From positions 1 through 43,099 of IMG/VR virus record IMGVR_UViG_3300009370_000058: a DNA stretch of 43,099 nucleotides, one strand, 5' to 3'. The translations under genes and the position numbers were made by a program. The notes below the pieces were generated by a model. That model ran no database searches and was not told where the DNA came from. It saw only the letters and a list, made by a program, of their open reading frames with translations. This DNA is from a virus. Shown piece after piece: positions 25,573-32,360 of the stretch. How positions within the stretch are numbered: the first letter of the stretch is position 1; every line of letters starts with the position of its first letter.

Positions 25573-26298
25573 TTATTTATTTTCCATCTCAGGCATCTTG
25601 GCTCTTATCTCATCGACGAGCATCAATTCTAGAGATTCGTCCGCACTGATCCACCAATCTTTTCTATCCCAATTTCTTTTGATTTTTCTTTTGGTTAACT
25701 TAGATCGGGTGGTAAAAATATCCAAAATACGTTCTTCTATTCTTTTGACGAATTCTACCTCGTCTTCAATTTCAAACGTTTTTCCATAGGCCCCGAATGC
25801 CGCCCTGTGAATCATTAACCAGCTTTGGCCACCAATCCACCTAACATCTCCAGCTTGGAGCAGTATGCCCGCCATAGAGGCTGCATACCCTAAAGATCCA
25901 GTGGTTATTTTATGACCCTTGTGCCGCAGGTCTTGTATGAAATCAAATAATTCAAACCCAGATATGATTTCTCCTCCCGGTGATGAAAAAATAATTTCCA
26001 TATCACATTTAGGCTTCATCCTAGACCACTCGGTAAGTTTTCTCATGCATGCCGTGACAGAAGATTTAGAAACTTCTCCAGAAAATCTATATAAATGATT
26101 CTCTTCGTCGGTGCATTCCTTCTTCATCCTTTTTTCGTAATCTTCTCGAGCGGCTAATTGAGCCTTCTGCGCTTCGGCCTCGATCCTTCTTGTCTCGGCT
26201 TGGGTTTTTTCGATTTCAGCAAGGACTTGCTGGGTTTCGGCTTCGGTTTTAGCTAAAGACGCCGCTAATTCTTTTTCAGATTTCTTTTCTTCACTCAT
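25573..26298 (-). CDS. ClpP-like serine protease with N-terminal coiled coil, 241 aa
   Basis: The protease core (about residues 65-235) has SSPGGEIISGFELFDF, GYAASMAG with nucleophile Ser141, MIHRAAFG with His164, and KDWWISADE with Asp214, the full ClpP triad. Residues 1-62 form a highly charged coiled coil (repeats of EAETQ/EAEAQKAQ) not found in host ClpP. Its start overlaps the phoH stop (TAATG). In phages this fold often serves as the prohead protease, but the location beside phoH, away from the capsid genes, leaves a regulatory ClpP role open. Confidence 0.85.
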   Translation of the reverse strand: MSEEKKSEKELAASLAKTEAETQQVLAEIEKTQAETRRIEAEAQKAQLAAREDYEKRMKKECTDEENHLYRFSGEVSKSSVTACMRKLTEWSRMKPKCDMEIIFSSPGGEIISGFELFDFIQDLRHKGHKITTGSLGYAASMAGILLQAGDVRWIGGQSWLMIHRAAFGAYGKTFEIEDEVEFVKRIEERILDIFTTRSKLTKRKIKRNWDRKDWWISADESLELMLVDEIRAKMPEMENK

Positions 26299-27110
26299 TA
26301 CTTATCCTCCAAGGTTTTAAGTTTTTTGATTATAAATTTCACAAGCTCTGACCTCATAATATCTTCTTCTGAAAATTCAAATGTATAAATTCCAAATTGT
26401 AAACTTTCTTCGTCTGAAAACACTTTTTTCAAAGATTCAAATCCACCAAACATGCTGTCGTTTTTTAAATCAGTTTGCATAGGATCTGCTAAAATAAAGC
26501 ATCTACTGTTTTTCCCCAGCCGGGTCAAAACCGTAGTAATTTCTTTAATAGTAGAGTTTTGGGCTTCGTCCAGAATCACGCACTTATCTTTCCAGTTCAT
26601 TCCGCGAGCGAAATTGACTGGGAACATGGAGATTCGGTGCTCGAGCTCTAATTTTTCTGCTTTTGTCTCTAGTAAAAGCTCTTCGAGCTTATCTAGAAAA
26701 GGTAAATTATAAAATTTTAATTTCTCATCTGCGCTCCCGGGTAGGAAGCCGAGAGATTGCGCGCTGCTTTCTACTGCTGATCTTAAATACATTATCTCTT
26801 CAATAGATTTCATATTCAATAACTGTAAAGCACAATAAACTGCTAACAAAGTTTTAGATGTTCCAGCGGGACCAGAAACAAAAACAATATTAGTTGAGGG
26901 ATGTAAAGCTATTCTAAAGAATTCCTTTTGCTTATCAGTCCAAGGGAATTGATTTAGTTTGATGGCTTTTTTAATCGGGTTAGGGACAACGTAAGGGGCC
27001 TGTTCGTTTGCCTCTTTCAAATCAGGAGCAACGTCCTTGCCCCCTCTTATCTTTACGTTTTTTGCTACTTGTGTTTTTTTTACCCTTCTTGAATTTTTCT
27101 TTTCAGGCAT
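26298..27110 (-). CDS. phoH: PhoH-like ATPase
   Basis: 270 aa. Walker A SGPAGTSKT (residues 79-87) and Walker B VILDEAQN (178-185) in the order and sequence of PhoH proteins, with the LRSAVES and TRLGKNSRCFILADPMQTDL blocks between and after. PhoH is common in marine phages; its nucleic-acid-related ATPase function is not settled. The Lys/Arg-rich first 25 residues may bind nucleic acid. Coupled to the ClpP-like gene downstream. Confidence 0.92.
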   Translation of the reverse strand: MPEKKNSRRVKKTQVAKNVKIRGGKDVAPDLKEANEQAPYVVPNPIKKAIKLNQFPWTDKQKEFFRIALHPSTNIVFVSGPAGTSKTLLAVYCALQLLNMKSIEEIMYLRSAVESSAQSLGFLPGSADEKLKFYNLPFLDKLEELLLETKAEKLELEHRISMFPVNFARGMNWKDKCVILDEAQNSTIKEITTVLTRLGKNSRCFILADPMQTDLKNDSMFGGFESLKKVFSDEESLQFGIYTFEFSEEDIMRSELVKFIIKKLKTLEDK

Positions 27111-27143
27111 ATCGCTATTTACACACTAGAAATGCAAAAAAAC

Positions 27144-27905
27144 TTATTTAATTAGTGCGCCGGATTCGTCTTGTTTTATAAAATTACCAATGTTATCTGT
27201 TATATCTCCTAATTCGCTGCTACGAGCTATATAAGAATAATTAAATCTGTCTTGCCATACTAAAGAAGGATACATAGCATAAAAATTCTTTTCTCTTTGT
27301 ATTGGGTGCATAGAAATTTCTGTAGAACTTTTTTCACCAGTAGCAGTTGTTATGCCTTCATCGCTCCAACGATAGATTAATTCATCAAATAGAGTATGAT
27401 TAATAATATAAGCAATCATTCCAAAGGTTTGAGTGGTTTTAACTACATGTTCATTCACATAAATTGGAGCCGCGAGGTGTCGAATTCCACCTAAAAACAA
27501 AAAATCCCAATCAGCAGGTACATAATCTATATATTTTGCAAATTGTTCTTGTAAGTCACCATTAAATTTTACATCATCTTCAAAAATTGTAACATGCGGC
27601 CATTCAAAGTGTTTAGCATACCTAATGCATTCTCTATGAGACCGTGCTACGCCGACATGTCCGGGCTGATCCCATACATTACTTCCGGGTTCGCCATGAG
27701 GTGCGTCGTCTTGATGAGTATCAAAAGCTTGTAATCTATACCAATTTACCCATTGAAGCCTTAATTCATCTTCTAGCTTCGCTAGCCTGTCTGTCGCTAC
27801 ATCAAGATTAACACAAAGAACATTATTTAAGTAAGTATGTGCCGCGCCAGAAAGCCTACAAGTATTATTTACTTTAGCTCCAAACCTATCTAACTGAAGG
27901 TCCAT
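27144..27905 (-). CDS. Glycosyltransferase family 25 (LPS-type)
   Basis: 253 aa. CVNLDVATDRLAKLEDEL near residues 31-48, then GHVGVARSHRECIRYA and VTIFEDDVKF with EDD at 109-111, then DFLFLGG: the standard GT25 order (V/INLD-RL, G-GC/V-SH, EDD, LG). Enzymes of this family add hexoses to lipooligosaccharide or collagen-like acceptors. A TACAAT box ends 8 nt before the ATG without a clear -35. It is separated from the late glycosyltransferase cluster and may modify host LPS to block other phages. Confidence 0.85.
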   Translation of the reverse strand: MDLQLDRFGAKVNNTCRLSGAAHTYLNNVLCVNLDVATDRLAKLEDELRLQWVNWYRLQAFDTHQDDAPHGEPGSNVWDQPGHVGVARSHRECIRYAKHFEWPHVTIFEDDVKFNGDLQEQFAKYIDYVPADWDFLFLGGIRHLAAPIYVNEHVVKTTQTFGMIAYIINHTLFDELIYRWSDEGITTATGEKSSTEISMHPIQREKNFYAMYPSLVWQDRFNYSYIARSSELGDITDNIGNFIKQDESGALIK

Positions 27906-28239
27906 TAACTATTATTGTATTTTTTTGTGTTTTTTCGAACTTTTACGCAGAAAAACAAACAGAATATCAGCGGCAAAATATATTAAAGTTTTTTTATATT
28001 TGCGCCCTGCATTTTACCCTCTTATTTGTATATGTAGTAAGCTATATATCACAAAGATCTATTTTAACTAATACCCCGGGCCGATTTTTTTATATGAAAA
28101 AGATTTTCAAATTTTCTCGGGCAGACTTATTTGTACCCCCCACCGCCTAAAAAAGTCAATAATAGTGAAAATGTTTCGAGTAAATAGGGGGGTTGCCCTC
28201 GATGTTTAAGGTGCTCTCCTGCACCACGGGCATCCCGAA
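27906..28239 (-). other. Gene-free AT-rich spacer between late and accessory regions
   Basis: About 330 bp with no supported gene. It holds a small hairpin just after the 28240 stop (GGTGC-AGGAGA-GCACC on the minus strand), an exact copy of the AT element found at 39152 (AAAAAAACTTTAATATA, here on the minus strand near 27980-28003), and several G/C patches (GGCCCGGGG). No tRNA and no intrinsic terminator with a U-tract was found. Confidence 0.7.
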
Positions 28240-28599
28240 CTAGTCTCGGCAACGGATGTCGTTGCCGTAGCTGTCCTCGTAGTAACCTTGCACGTTCCAA
28301 TACGTGTCGTAGTTCTTAACGCGTTGCGCTGGCATCTCTTTGTGAGACGGAGCTTTCTCGCTTGCGGTGTAGACTCGCAAGTCCTCAAGGTAATCGTCAA
28401 CCTCGTCTTGGCTTGCGTAATGGCAATCCTCGAAGCTAACCAGTTCACCATAACCTGAACCGTCGAAGGCTTCAAGCCAAACGCCTTGGCAGGATACGAT
28501 GTTCACCAAGCGGCAAGGTGTGCCAGTGTTGGCGTTGATGTAGATAGCCCCAATGATGAGGTTGTTTGCTTTGTTAGTGTTATCTTTCATAATCTTCAT
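28240..28599 (-). CDS. Hypothetical protein, 119 aa, leaderless gene
   Basis: The start is set at ATG 28599, exactly 6 nt after a TATAAT box, so translation further upstream would read through the promoter. The protein starts with a small beta-like domain (NLIIGAIYINANTGTPCRLV, CQGVWLEAFDGSGYGELVSF) followed by an acidic helix and a Tyr-rich tail (YWNVQGYYEDSYGND). No family recognised. Last gene of the accessory region before the spacer. Confidence 0.7.
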   Translation of the reverse strand: MKIMKDNTNKANNLIIGAIYINANTGTPCRLVNIVSCQGVWLEAFDGSGYGELVSFEDCHYASQDEVDDYLEDLRVYTASEKAPSHKEMPAQRVKNYDTYWNVQGYYEDSYGNDIRCRD

Positions 28600-28605
28600 G
28601 CGTAC

Positions 28606-28642
28606 ATTATAGCATAGGGGGTGGGACATCTGTAGTCCTACC
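28606..28642 (-). promoter_or_regulatory. Operator-type promoter for 28240-28599
   Basis: TATAAT (28606-28611), 6 nt before ATG. Eight bp upstream of it is the palindrome GGTGGGAC-N7-GTCCTACC (28620-28642) in place of a -35 (the hexamer at the -35 position reads TACAGA). Confidence 0.8.
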
Positions 28643-28818
28643 TAGCAACTTCTTTCAATTTTTTTAATCACCATTTCAACGCTCTCATCAGCGCGTGTCC
28701 ACGTGCTACCGTTCCGCTCCACGATGCGGCGCGCGTGTCCCCTATCCCTTGCCTTAATGAACACGGTGCTGTCGTTGGTGAATGTTACTGTGAATATGCT
28801 TTCTATCTTGTTTAACAT
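28642..28818 (-). CDS. Hypothetical protein, 58 aa, leaderless gene
   Basis: The ATG at 28818 follows TATATT by 6 nt. The protein begins MLNKIESIFTVTFTNDSTVF and has a basic middle (KARDRGHARRIVERNG), a compact alpha/beta pattern. Related in outline to the 65-aa product of 30909-31106, which also ends in a short conserved-looking helix. Function unknown. Confidence 0.7.
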   Translation of the reverse strand: MLNKIESIFTVTFTNDSTVFIKARDRGHARRIVERNGSTWTRADESVEMVIKKIERSC

Positions 28819-28824
28819 ACGTAT

Positions 28825-28861
28825 AATATAGCACATAGGGTGGGACATCCGTAGTCCTACC
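28825..28861 (-). promoter_or_regulatory. Operator-type promoter for 28642-28818
   Basis: TATATT (28825-28830), 6 nt before ATG, with the palindrome GGTGGGAC-N7-GTCCTACC at 28839-28861, again 8 bp upstream of the -10. Confidence 0.82.
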
Positions 28862-28894
28862 GAAAAGAAAGTTGAAAAAAAATCCCCTTGACAC

Positions 28895-28960
28895 TTGGCA
28901 TCGGGGCGGCTGCAGCCCGCGTGCCACCCCTGTTTTTGTGGGGTGAAACGCGATCCTTTA
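28895..28960 (-). repeat. GC-rich palindromic boundary element, copy 1
   Basis: Core TTGGCA ... GGCTGCAGCC ... GTGCCA at 28895-28926, then CCCCTGTTTTTGTGGGG and GATCCTTT. It lies between the stop of 28985-29194 and the promoter of 28642-28818. A second hairpin (GCGGC-GAAA-GCCGC) follows at about 28963-28981. Confidence 0.85.
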
Positions 28961-28984
28961 AAGGGCGGCTTTCGCCGCTTGCCC

Positions 28985-29194
28985 CTAGTCTTGGGGTTCG
29001 AGGGATGAGGGGGTGTGATCCCATGGGCCGCACACCTCACGCGCGTACTCATGGTCATACTCCCTCATGTCCTCCTCACGCACACGGCGGATCTTGTTAC
29101 CATCGATAACAAGCCACTTGCCGTTGCGGGGAGAACCAGCGACCACACCGAGGTAGCCGTTGAGGTTCATAACCTCCATACCTAATTCAATCAT
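28985..29194 (-). CDS. Hypothetical protein, 69 aa
   Basis: The start at ATG 29194 gives MIELGMEVMNLNGYLGVVAG, a small beta-barrel-like N-terminus (GYLGVVAGSPRNGKWLVIDG resembles KOW/SH3-like loops) with an acidic C-terminus. TACTAT ends 6 nt before this ATG; internal ATGs at codons 6 and 9 are alternative starts. Function unknown. Confidence 0.65.
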   Translation of the reverse strand: MIELGMEVMNLNGYLGVVAGSPRNGKWLVIDGNKIRRVREEDMREYDHEYAREVCGPWDHTPSSLEPQD

Positions 29195-29200
29195 AATGAT

Positions 29201-29229
29201 ATAGTAAGGGCGTGATATCATAGGCTACC
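29201..29229 (-). promoter_or_regulatory. Weak promoter with a possible degenerate operator
   Basis: TACTAT (29201-29206) lies 6 nt before ATG 29194. The stretch 29208-29229 reads GGGCGTGATATC then ATAGGCTACC, which keeps the outer part of the palindrome seen at the four operator promoters but has lost the inner arms. Confidence 0.35.
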
Positions 29230-29246
29230 ACGCAAGCCCTTGTTGT

Positions 29247-29465
29247 TTAATCCTTCCAAGCCATGCCCTCATACTCGGCATACTCAAAGCGTCCATTACG
29301 AAAGTGCAATGGGCCATGCTGTGCCTCTAAGGCGTCCCAATGCTCTTGACGCTCCCGCTCCTCACGCTCACGCTCACCACGCTCATACTCCATGCGAGCG
29401 ATGTCGTCATCACACACACACTCGTCGCAGGATACCCGAATCATGTCCATTAGGTTGTCATTCAT
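29247..29465 (-). CDS. Hypothetical protein, 72 aa, leaderless gene
   Basis: The ATG at 29465 lies 6 nt after TATATT. The protein has four acidic/Cys positions near the N-terminus (VSCDECVCDDD), then a highly charged Glu/Arg helix (YERGEREREERERQEHWD) and an aromatic C-terminus. The CDECVC patch could bind metal. Unknown function. Confidence 0.7.
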   Translation of the reverse strand: MNDNLMDMIRVSCDECVCDDDIARMEYERGEREREERERQEHWDALEAQHGPLHFRNGRFEYAEYEGMAWKD

Positions 29466-29471
29466 AAGAGT

Positions 29472-29500
29472 AATATAGCTCATAAAAGGTTAATTGTCAA
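29472..29500 (-). promoter_or_regulatory. Consensus promoter for 29247-29465
   Basis: TTGACA (29495-29500), 17 bp, TATATT (29472-29477), 6 nt to ATG. Confidence 0.88.
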
Positions 29501-29508
29501 GGGTAAAG

Positions 29509-29799
29509 TTATTCACCATAGTACCCATAATCCTCATCAGTACCATACCCAGCAGAGGCAAGGGCATCAGCATCAGCCTCCACGTCAGTCATGGTATCCT
29601 CTACGTCATCCTCCCATGAGGTAGACTTCCACACTAGGTCGTCCCTGCTAGAATATAGGGTGAGCGTACCATAGCCACCCACATATAAGCCGTGGGCCTT
29701 CTCCATAGCAGCGTCCATGCCTTGGCGGGTGTGGGGGTAGGTGGCGACCATGTGGCTGCCGTTCCAGAGGGTGTAAGTAGGTTTCTTTTCGTTGTTCAT
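29509..29799 (-). CDS. Hypothetical protein with an acidic tail, 96 aa, leaderless gene
   Basis: ATG 29799 follows TATATT by 7 nt. Begins MNNEKKPTYTLWNGSHMVAT, a strand-rich fold with a GGYGTLTLYSSRDDLVW block, then about 40 residues rich in Asp, Glu, Gly and Tyr (DTMTDVEADADALASAGYG). Unknown function. Confidence 0.7.
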   Translation of the reverse strand: MNNEKKPTYTLWNGSHMVATYPHTRQGMDAAMEKAHGLYVGGYGTLTLYSSRDDLVWKSTSWEDDVEDTMTDVEADADALASAGYGTDEDYGYYGE

Positions 29800-29806
29800 T
29801 GGTAAG

Positions 29807-29835
29807 AATATAACACACAAAGGGGCATCTGTCAA
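29807..29835 (-). promoter_or_regulatory. Consensus promoter for 29509-29799
   Basis: TTGACA (29830-29835), 17 bp, TATATT (29807-29812), 7 nt to ATG. Confidence 0.88.
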
Positions 29836-29868
29836 GGGGTTTTCTAAAGAAAGTTATTCACAATGCAC

Positions 29869-29934
29869 TTGGCACGGCGGCGGCTGCAGCCAGCGTGCCA
29901 GCCCTGTAATACAAGGCTTAAATGAGATCCTTTT
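29869..29934 (-). repeat. GC-rich palindromic boundary element, copy 2
   Basis: TTGGCAC ... GGCTGCAGCC ... GCGTGCCA at 29869-29900, followed by CCCTGTAATACAAGGC, then TTAAATGAGATCCTTTT. It sits between the end of one unit and the promoter of the next. Confidence 0.88.
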
Positions 29935-30001
29935 ACCAGTCCATTATGATGCACACGCTACACATGCACGCCATAACAATAACTAAAGGGAATAATTCCA
30001 T
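29933..30001 (-). CDS. Tiny single-span membrane peptide, 22 aa
   Basis: Starts MELFPLVIVMACMCSV, hydrophobic over nearly its whole length. Its ATG lies one base after the stop of 30003-30284 (TAGTATG), so it would be a coupled last cistron of that unit, and its stop falls in the boundary element. Small ORF, so only moderate confidence. Confidence 0.4.
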   Translation of the reverse strand: MELFPLVIVMACMCSVCIIMDW

Positions 30002-30002
30002 A

Positions 30003-30284
30003 CTAAAGCCTGTTGTGTGGTAGGACACTGTTAGCATCAGGGCCAAGGCTTTGCTCTGTCTTGGCGAACTGTGTACGCTCTTGAATCTCACCCACAAAGG
30101 TGACATCAAGAAAGACGTTCTTGCCATCAGACATCTTAATGTCTAACGTGCGACCATCTGCCATGATAGCCTCAACGATTCCACGCTTCTTGTAAAAGAA
30201 AGAGATGCGCGTGCTTAATACCTCGACCTCTTGGTTTAGTAAGAGTTGGGCTTCTTGTTCTACTGTTAGTTCTTTCATAATCAT
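30003..30284 (-). CDS. Hypothetical protein, 93 aa
   Basis: Starts MIMKELTVEQEAQLLLNQEV; the second Met (30278) is an equally possible start. The centre (RISFFYKKRGIVEAIMADGR, LDIKMSDGKNVFLDVTFVGE) looks like a small beta-barrel. Driven by an operator-type promoter but with a 12-nt distance from the -10, so a very short leader rather than none. Function unknown. Confidence 0.7.
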   Translation of the reverse strand: MIMKELTVEQEAQLLLNQEVEVLSTRISFFYKKRGIVEAIMADGRTLDIKMSDGKNVFLDVTFVGEIQERTQFAKTEQSLGPDANSVLPHNRL

Positions 30285-30296
30285 TTAACTGTGTTT

Positions 30297-30333
30297 AGTA
30301 TAGCATACAGGGTGGGACATCCGCTGTCCTAGT
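30297..30333 (-). promoter_or_regulatory. Operator-type promoter for 30003-30284
   Basis: TATACT (30297-30302), then 8 bp, then GGTGGGAC-N7-GTCCTAGT (30311-30333); the right arm differs from the other copies in its last two bases. 12 nt to ATG. Confidence 0.75.
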
Positions 30334-30520
30334 AAAGACTTTCTTTCTCATTAAAGTGTTTTTCTAGAATGTCATACTGATGCTCTCCTGTGCCTCTGTT
30401 GTTGGCGTGTTCTAACATCCTGAAAAGTAAGCAAGCCTTTGGGAAGCTTTCTACACACTTGGCAGCAGCAAGGTTCATCTCTGTGGTGGTGGCTACTGTG
30501 TTTTGTTCTTTGACTTTCAT
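30329..30520 (-). CDS. Hypothetical helical protein, 63 aa, leaderless gene
   Basis: ATG 30520 follows TATATT by 7 nt. MKVKEQNTVATTTEMNLAAA begins a helical protein with one Cys-containing stretch (KCVESFPKACLLFRMLEHAN). Unknown function. Confidence 0.68.
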   Translation of the reverse strand: MKVKEQNTVATTTEMNLAAAKCVESFPKACLLFRMLEHANNRGTGEHQYDILEKHFNEKESLY

Positions 30521-30527
30521 TAGGTAT

Positions 30528-30556
30528 AATATAGCACATAAAAGGCGATCTGTCAA
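30528..30556 (-). promoter_or_regulatory. Consensus promoter for 30329-30520
   Basis: TTGACA (30551-30556), 17 bp, TATATT (30528-30533), 7 nt to ATG. Confidence 0.88.
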
Positions 30557-30574
30557 GCGATTTCTTAAACTTTT

Positions 30575-30805
30575 TTATGAATAAACTTCATAATCTTTGT
30601 CGTAAGCAAAAGCGTGAGTTTCTTCAGTAAAAGCAGCAACCTCATCGGTTTTAGTGGTGTTGCTAATATAACCGAAACGGCAAAGGTTGCGAGCAACCCA
30701 TTCAGCTTGTTTTTCGTCCTTTGCTTCAAGGACGATGTTGACATAACGAGAACCAACAAATGCTGTTGTGAACTCCACGTTGTAAGTGTTTTTCTTATCT
30801 TTCAT
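30575..30805 (-). CDS. Hypothetical protein, 76 aa, leaderless gene
   Basis: ATG 30805 follows TATACT by 5 nt. MKDKKNTYNVEFTTAFVGSR with a strand-helix-strand pattern (VNIVLEAKDEKQAEWVARNL) of the kind seen in small ferredoxin-like folds. The product of 30909-31106 has a similar outline. Unknown function. Confidence 0.7.
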   Translation of the reverse strand: MKDKKNTYNVEFTTAFVGSRYVNIVLEAKDEKQAEWVARNLCRFGYISNTTKTDEVAAFTEETHAFAYDKDYEVYS

Positions 30806-30810
30806 ACCAT

Positions 30811-30839
30811 AGTATACCACACAAAAGGCGATCTGTCAA
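30811..30839 (-). promoter_or_regulatory. Consensus promoter for 30575-30805
   Basis: TTGACA (30834-30839), 17 bp, TATACT (30811-30816), 5 nt to ATG. Confidence 0.85.
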
Positions 30840-30859
30840 GGGGTTTTTTTAAAAAAGTT

Positions 30860-30924
30860 TTGGCATGCTAACTGCAGCCGCCAGCGTGCCAACCCGTAAA
30901 AACAAGGCTTAAACGAAATCCTTT
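30860..30924 (-). repeat. GC-rich palindromic boundary element, copy 3
   Basis: TTGGCATGC ... CTGCAGCCGCC ... GCGTGCCAA at 30860-30892, then CCCGTAAAAACAAGG and TTAAACGAAATCCTTTT. The tail of the element contains the stop codon of 30909-31106. Confidence 0.88.
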
Positions 30925-31106
30925 TCTTTCACCAAATAAGTTTGCACGTGAAAATCAGAGACCCAGTAAATTCTTCGGGTCTCATTATTCACTACGGTAA
31001 GAAACTCATAATCTTTGCTTAGCTCTTGAGCTCGGTCGATAGCTTCCCCGGCATTAACAAAATCAGATTCATATAGCGCCCCATTGGCAAATATAGAAAA
31101 CCTCAT
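30909..31106 (-). CDS. Hypothetical protein, 65 aa, last gene of a five-gene unit
   Basis: MRFSIFANGALYESDFVNAG then a helix (EAIDRAQELSKDYEFL) and two strands: a compact alpha/beta fold. The ATG lies 2 bp after the preceding stop with no Shine-Dalgarno, so it probably relies on coupling. Unknown function. Confidence 0.68.
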   Translation of the reverse strand: MRFSIFANGALYESDFVNAGEAIDRAQELSKDYEFLTVVNNETRRIYWVSDFHVQTYLVKEKDFV

Positions 31107-31108
31107 TT

Positions 31109-31330
31109 TTAATATGGGCTAAGTTCAAAACCGTTATCGTTAAGCACGTCCTCTGTCGCCGCCTCGACGCCATTCCAGAAATCGTCCGCATGCTTCTCAC
31201 AATCATCATGCCAATAATCATTGAAATCAATACTATCGGGCAAATCGTAAATGCTACACCCGAGCCTGCGTTGCACGGCGTAATTGACTTGTCGTTTAAA
31301 CGTTTCGAATGTCAAAGGATATTCTCTCAT
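31109..31330 (-). CDS. Hypothetical protein, 73 aa
   Basis: The start at ATG 31330 is preferred: GGAG lies 6 nt upstream and the ATG follows the upstream stop by one base. Begins MREYPLTFETFKRQVNYAVQ; acidic His/Asp/Trp-rich centre (NDYWHDDCEKHADDFW). Unknown function. Confidence 0.7.
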   Translation of the reverse strand: MREYPLTFETFKRQVNYAVQRRLGCSIYDLPDSIDFNDYWHDDCEKHADDFWNGVEAATEDVLNDNGFELSPY

Positions 31331-31331
31331 T

Positions 31332-31544
31332 CTATTCTCCATTGTCAAAGGTGAATGTCTCGCACTCATCAAAAGAGTAAATCTCTTTTACATCACTCGC
31401 ATAGTTCATCACCCTAAAGGTGTCTATGGTCGCGCCGAAATCATCAAACGAATGATGATAGATTACAGAGTGAAGTACTCCGTCAATAGTCATGAACTTG
31501 CCGTCTTCGTCTAGTTCAATTATAGGTTGTTTGTTGCTGATCAT
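31332..31544 (-). CDS. Hypothetical protein, 70 aa
   Basis: The start at ATG 31544 lies 4 bp after the stop of the preceding 47-aa ORF. The sequence MISNKQPIIELDEDGKFMTI and the later FGATIDTFRVMNYASDVKEI are strand-rich. A longer in-frame start would overlap the 47-aa ORF entirely. Unknown function. Confidence 0.68.
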   Translation of the reverse strand: MISNKQPIIELDEDGKFMTIDGVLHSVIYHHSFDDFGATIDTFRVMNYASDVKEIYSFDECETFTFDNGE

Positions 31545-31548
31545 ATTC

Positions 31549-31692
31549 TTATCTATCAGGGTTCTTGTCTTCGTGATACTCCATCTCGATGTCATCGATG
31601 TGCCATACGTGACCACCGGGACATTCAAACAGGTCTTCTCCTATAGGCTCGTAGCCTTGCTCTTCTATGTATCTTTCTATATGTATGTTCAT
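31549..31692 (-). CDS. Hypothetical acidic peptide, 47 aa
   Basis: GGAG lies about 9 nt upstream of ATG 31692, which is 4 bp past the preceding stop. Begins MNIHIERYIEEQGYEPIGED and continues with ECPGGHVWHIDD, ending in a charged tail. The Cys/His pair is too little to call a metal site. Position and ribosome site support translation. Confidence 0.6.
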   Translation of the reverse strand: MNIHIERYIEEQGYEPIGEDLFECPGGHVWHIDDIEMEYHEDKNPDR

Positions 31693-31696
31693 AAAT

Positions 31697-31891
31697 TCAA
31701 TCTCCGTGCTGGATCATCGGAGCTTTAACTAGCCACCAAGTTTTATCCTCTTTGACTATCCTTAACACTCTGCCCCTCGGATGCCACCGCATCCAGTCTT
31801 GCTTTACTTTCTCCGGTGTGCCTTCTAATACTACTTGACGATAGGGGCGAGAGTCATTCTCTTTTGCTATGATGTAGGTTTTCTGTGTCAT
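31697..31891 (-). CDS. Hypothetical basic protein, 64 aa, first gene of a five-gene unit
   Basis: The start at ATG 31891 (8 nt after TATATT) is preferred to the ATG at 31897, which lies only 2 nt from the -10. MTQKTYIIAKENDSRPYRQV followed by EKVKQDWMRWHPRGRVLRIV: a small strand-helix-strand protein. It heads 31697, 31549, 31332, 31109 and 30909. Confidence 0.7.
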   Translation of the reverse strand: MTQKTYIIAKENDSRPYRQVVLEGTPEKVKQDWMRWHPRGRVLRIVKEDKTWWLVKAPMIQHGD

Positions 31892-31899
31892 CTGCATAT

Positions 31900-31928
31900 A
31901 ATATAGCTCAAAAAATGCTTCCTGTCAA
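31900..31928 (-). promoter_or_regulatory. Consensus promoter for the 30909-31891 unit
   Basis: TTGACA (31923-31928), 17 bp, TATATT (31900-31905), 8 nt to ATG 31891. Confidence 0.87.
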
Positions 31929-31936
31929 GGGGAAAG

Positions 31937-32248
31937 TTATTCACAAGCGTCGTGCAATTCTTTCTCATCCTCCCAGATGTAACCGAAGGGTGACATGATA
32001 TGGTTTAATTCTTCCCCCCTAACAATGCTTGCAATGTAAGGTTCAATCTCTGGCATATAAACGCTCCCCCACTCATTCTCTAAGCCCATGACAAAACCAA
32101 ACGCCACGCCATCATTGTCAGTTTCTTCCAAGTAATACTCCCAGCCATTGCGGAGGATAATATGCTGAACGACTGCGAAAGGTTCGGGAGAGTCTTCATT
32201 GTTTACGGTAATGATGTTGCGGGCTTTGGTTGTAACGTTCTTAATCAT
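31937..32248 (-). CDS. Hypothetical acidic protein, 103 aa, leaderless gene
   Basis: ATG 32248 follows TATATT by 6 nt. MIKNVTTKARNIITVNNEDS, then PFAVVQHIILRNGWEYYLEE and GVAFGFVMGLENEWGSVYMP: strand-rich and acidic. The centre resembles small phage proteins sometimes described as DUF-type regulators, but I cannot name a family. Confidence 0.7.
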   Translation of the reverse strand: MIKNVTTKARNIITVNNEDSPEPFAVVQHIILRNGWEYYLEETDNDGVAFGFVMGLENEWGSVYMPEIEPYIASIVRGEELNHIMSPFGYIWEDEKELHDACE

Positions 32249-32254
32249 GAGAGT

Positions 32255-32283
32255 AATATAGCACACAAAACGCCACTTGTCAA
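32255..32283 (-). promoter_or_regulatory. Consensus promoter for 31937-32248
   Basis: TTGACA (32278-32283), 17 bp, TATATT (32255-32260), 6 nt to ATG. Confidence 0.88.
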
Positions 32284-32312
32284 GCGGTTTTTTGAAAAAA
32301 GTTTTCCTTGAC

Positions 32313-32360
32313 TTGGCATGCTGGCGGCTGCAGCCCGCGTGCCAACACTGATATACAGTG
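32313..32360 (-). repeat. GC-rich palindromic boundary element, copy 4
   Basis: TTGGCATGC ... GGCTGCAGCC ... GCGTGCCAA at 32313-32345, followed by a second perfect hairpin CACTG-ATATA-CAGTG (32346-32360), directly before the stop of 32361-32582. Confidence 0.88.

Noticed and set aside
28159-28233. 25-codon frame starting MPVVQESTLNIEG after the 28240 stop
   Set aside because: No ribosome site and no coupling; sits in a region with a hairpin and no further support.
28642-29058. Longer version of the 58-aa gene starting upstream at 29058
   Set aside because: It would translate through the promoter and the boundary element; the short form starts exactly 6 nt from the -10.
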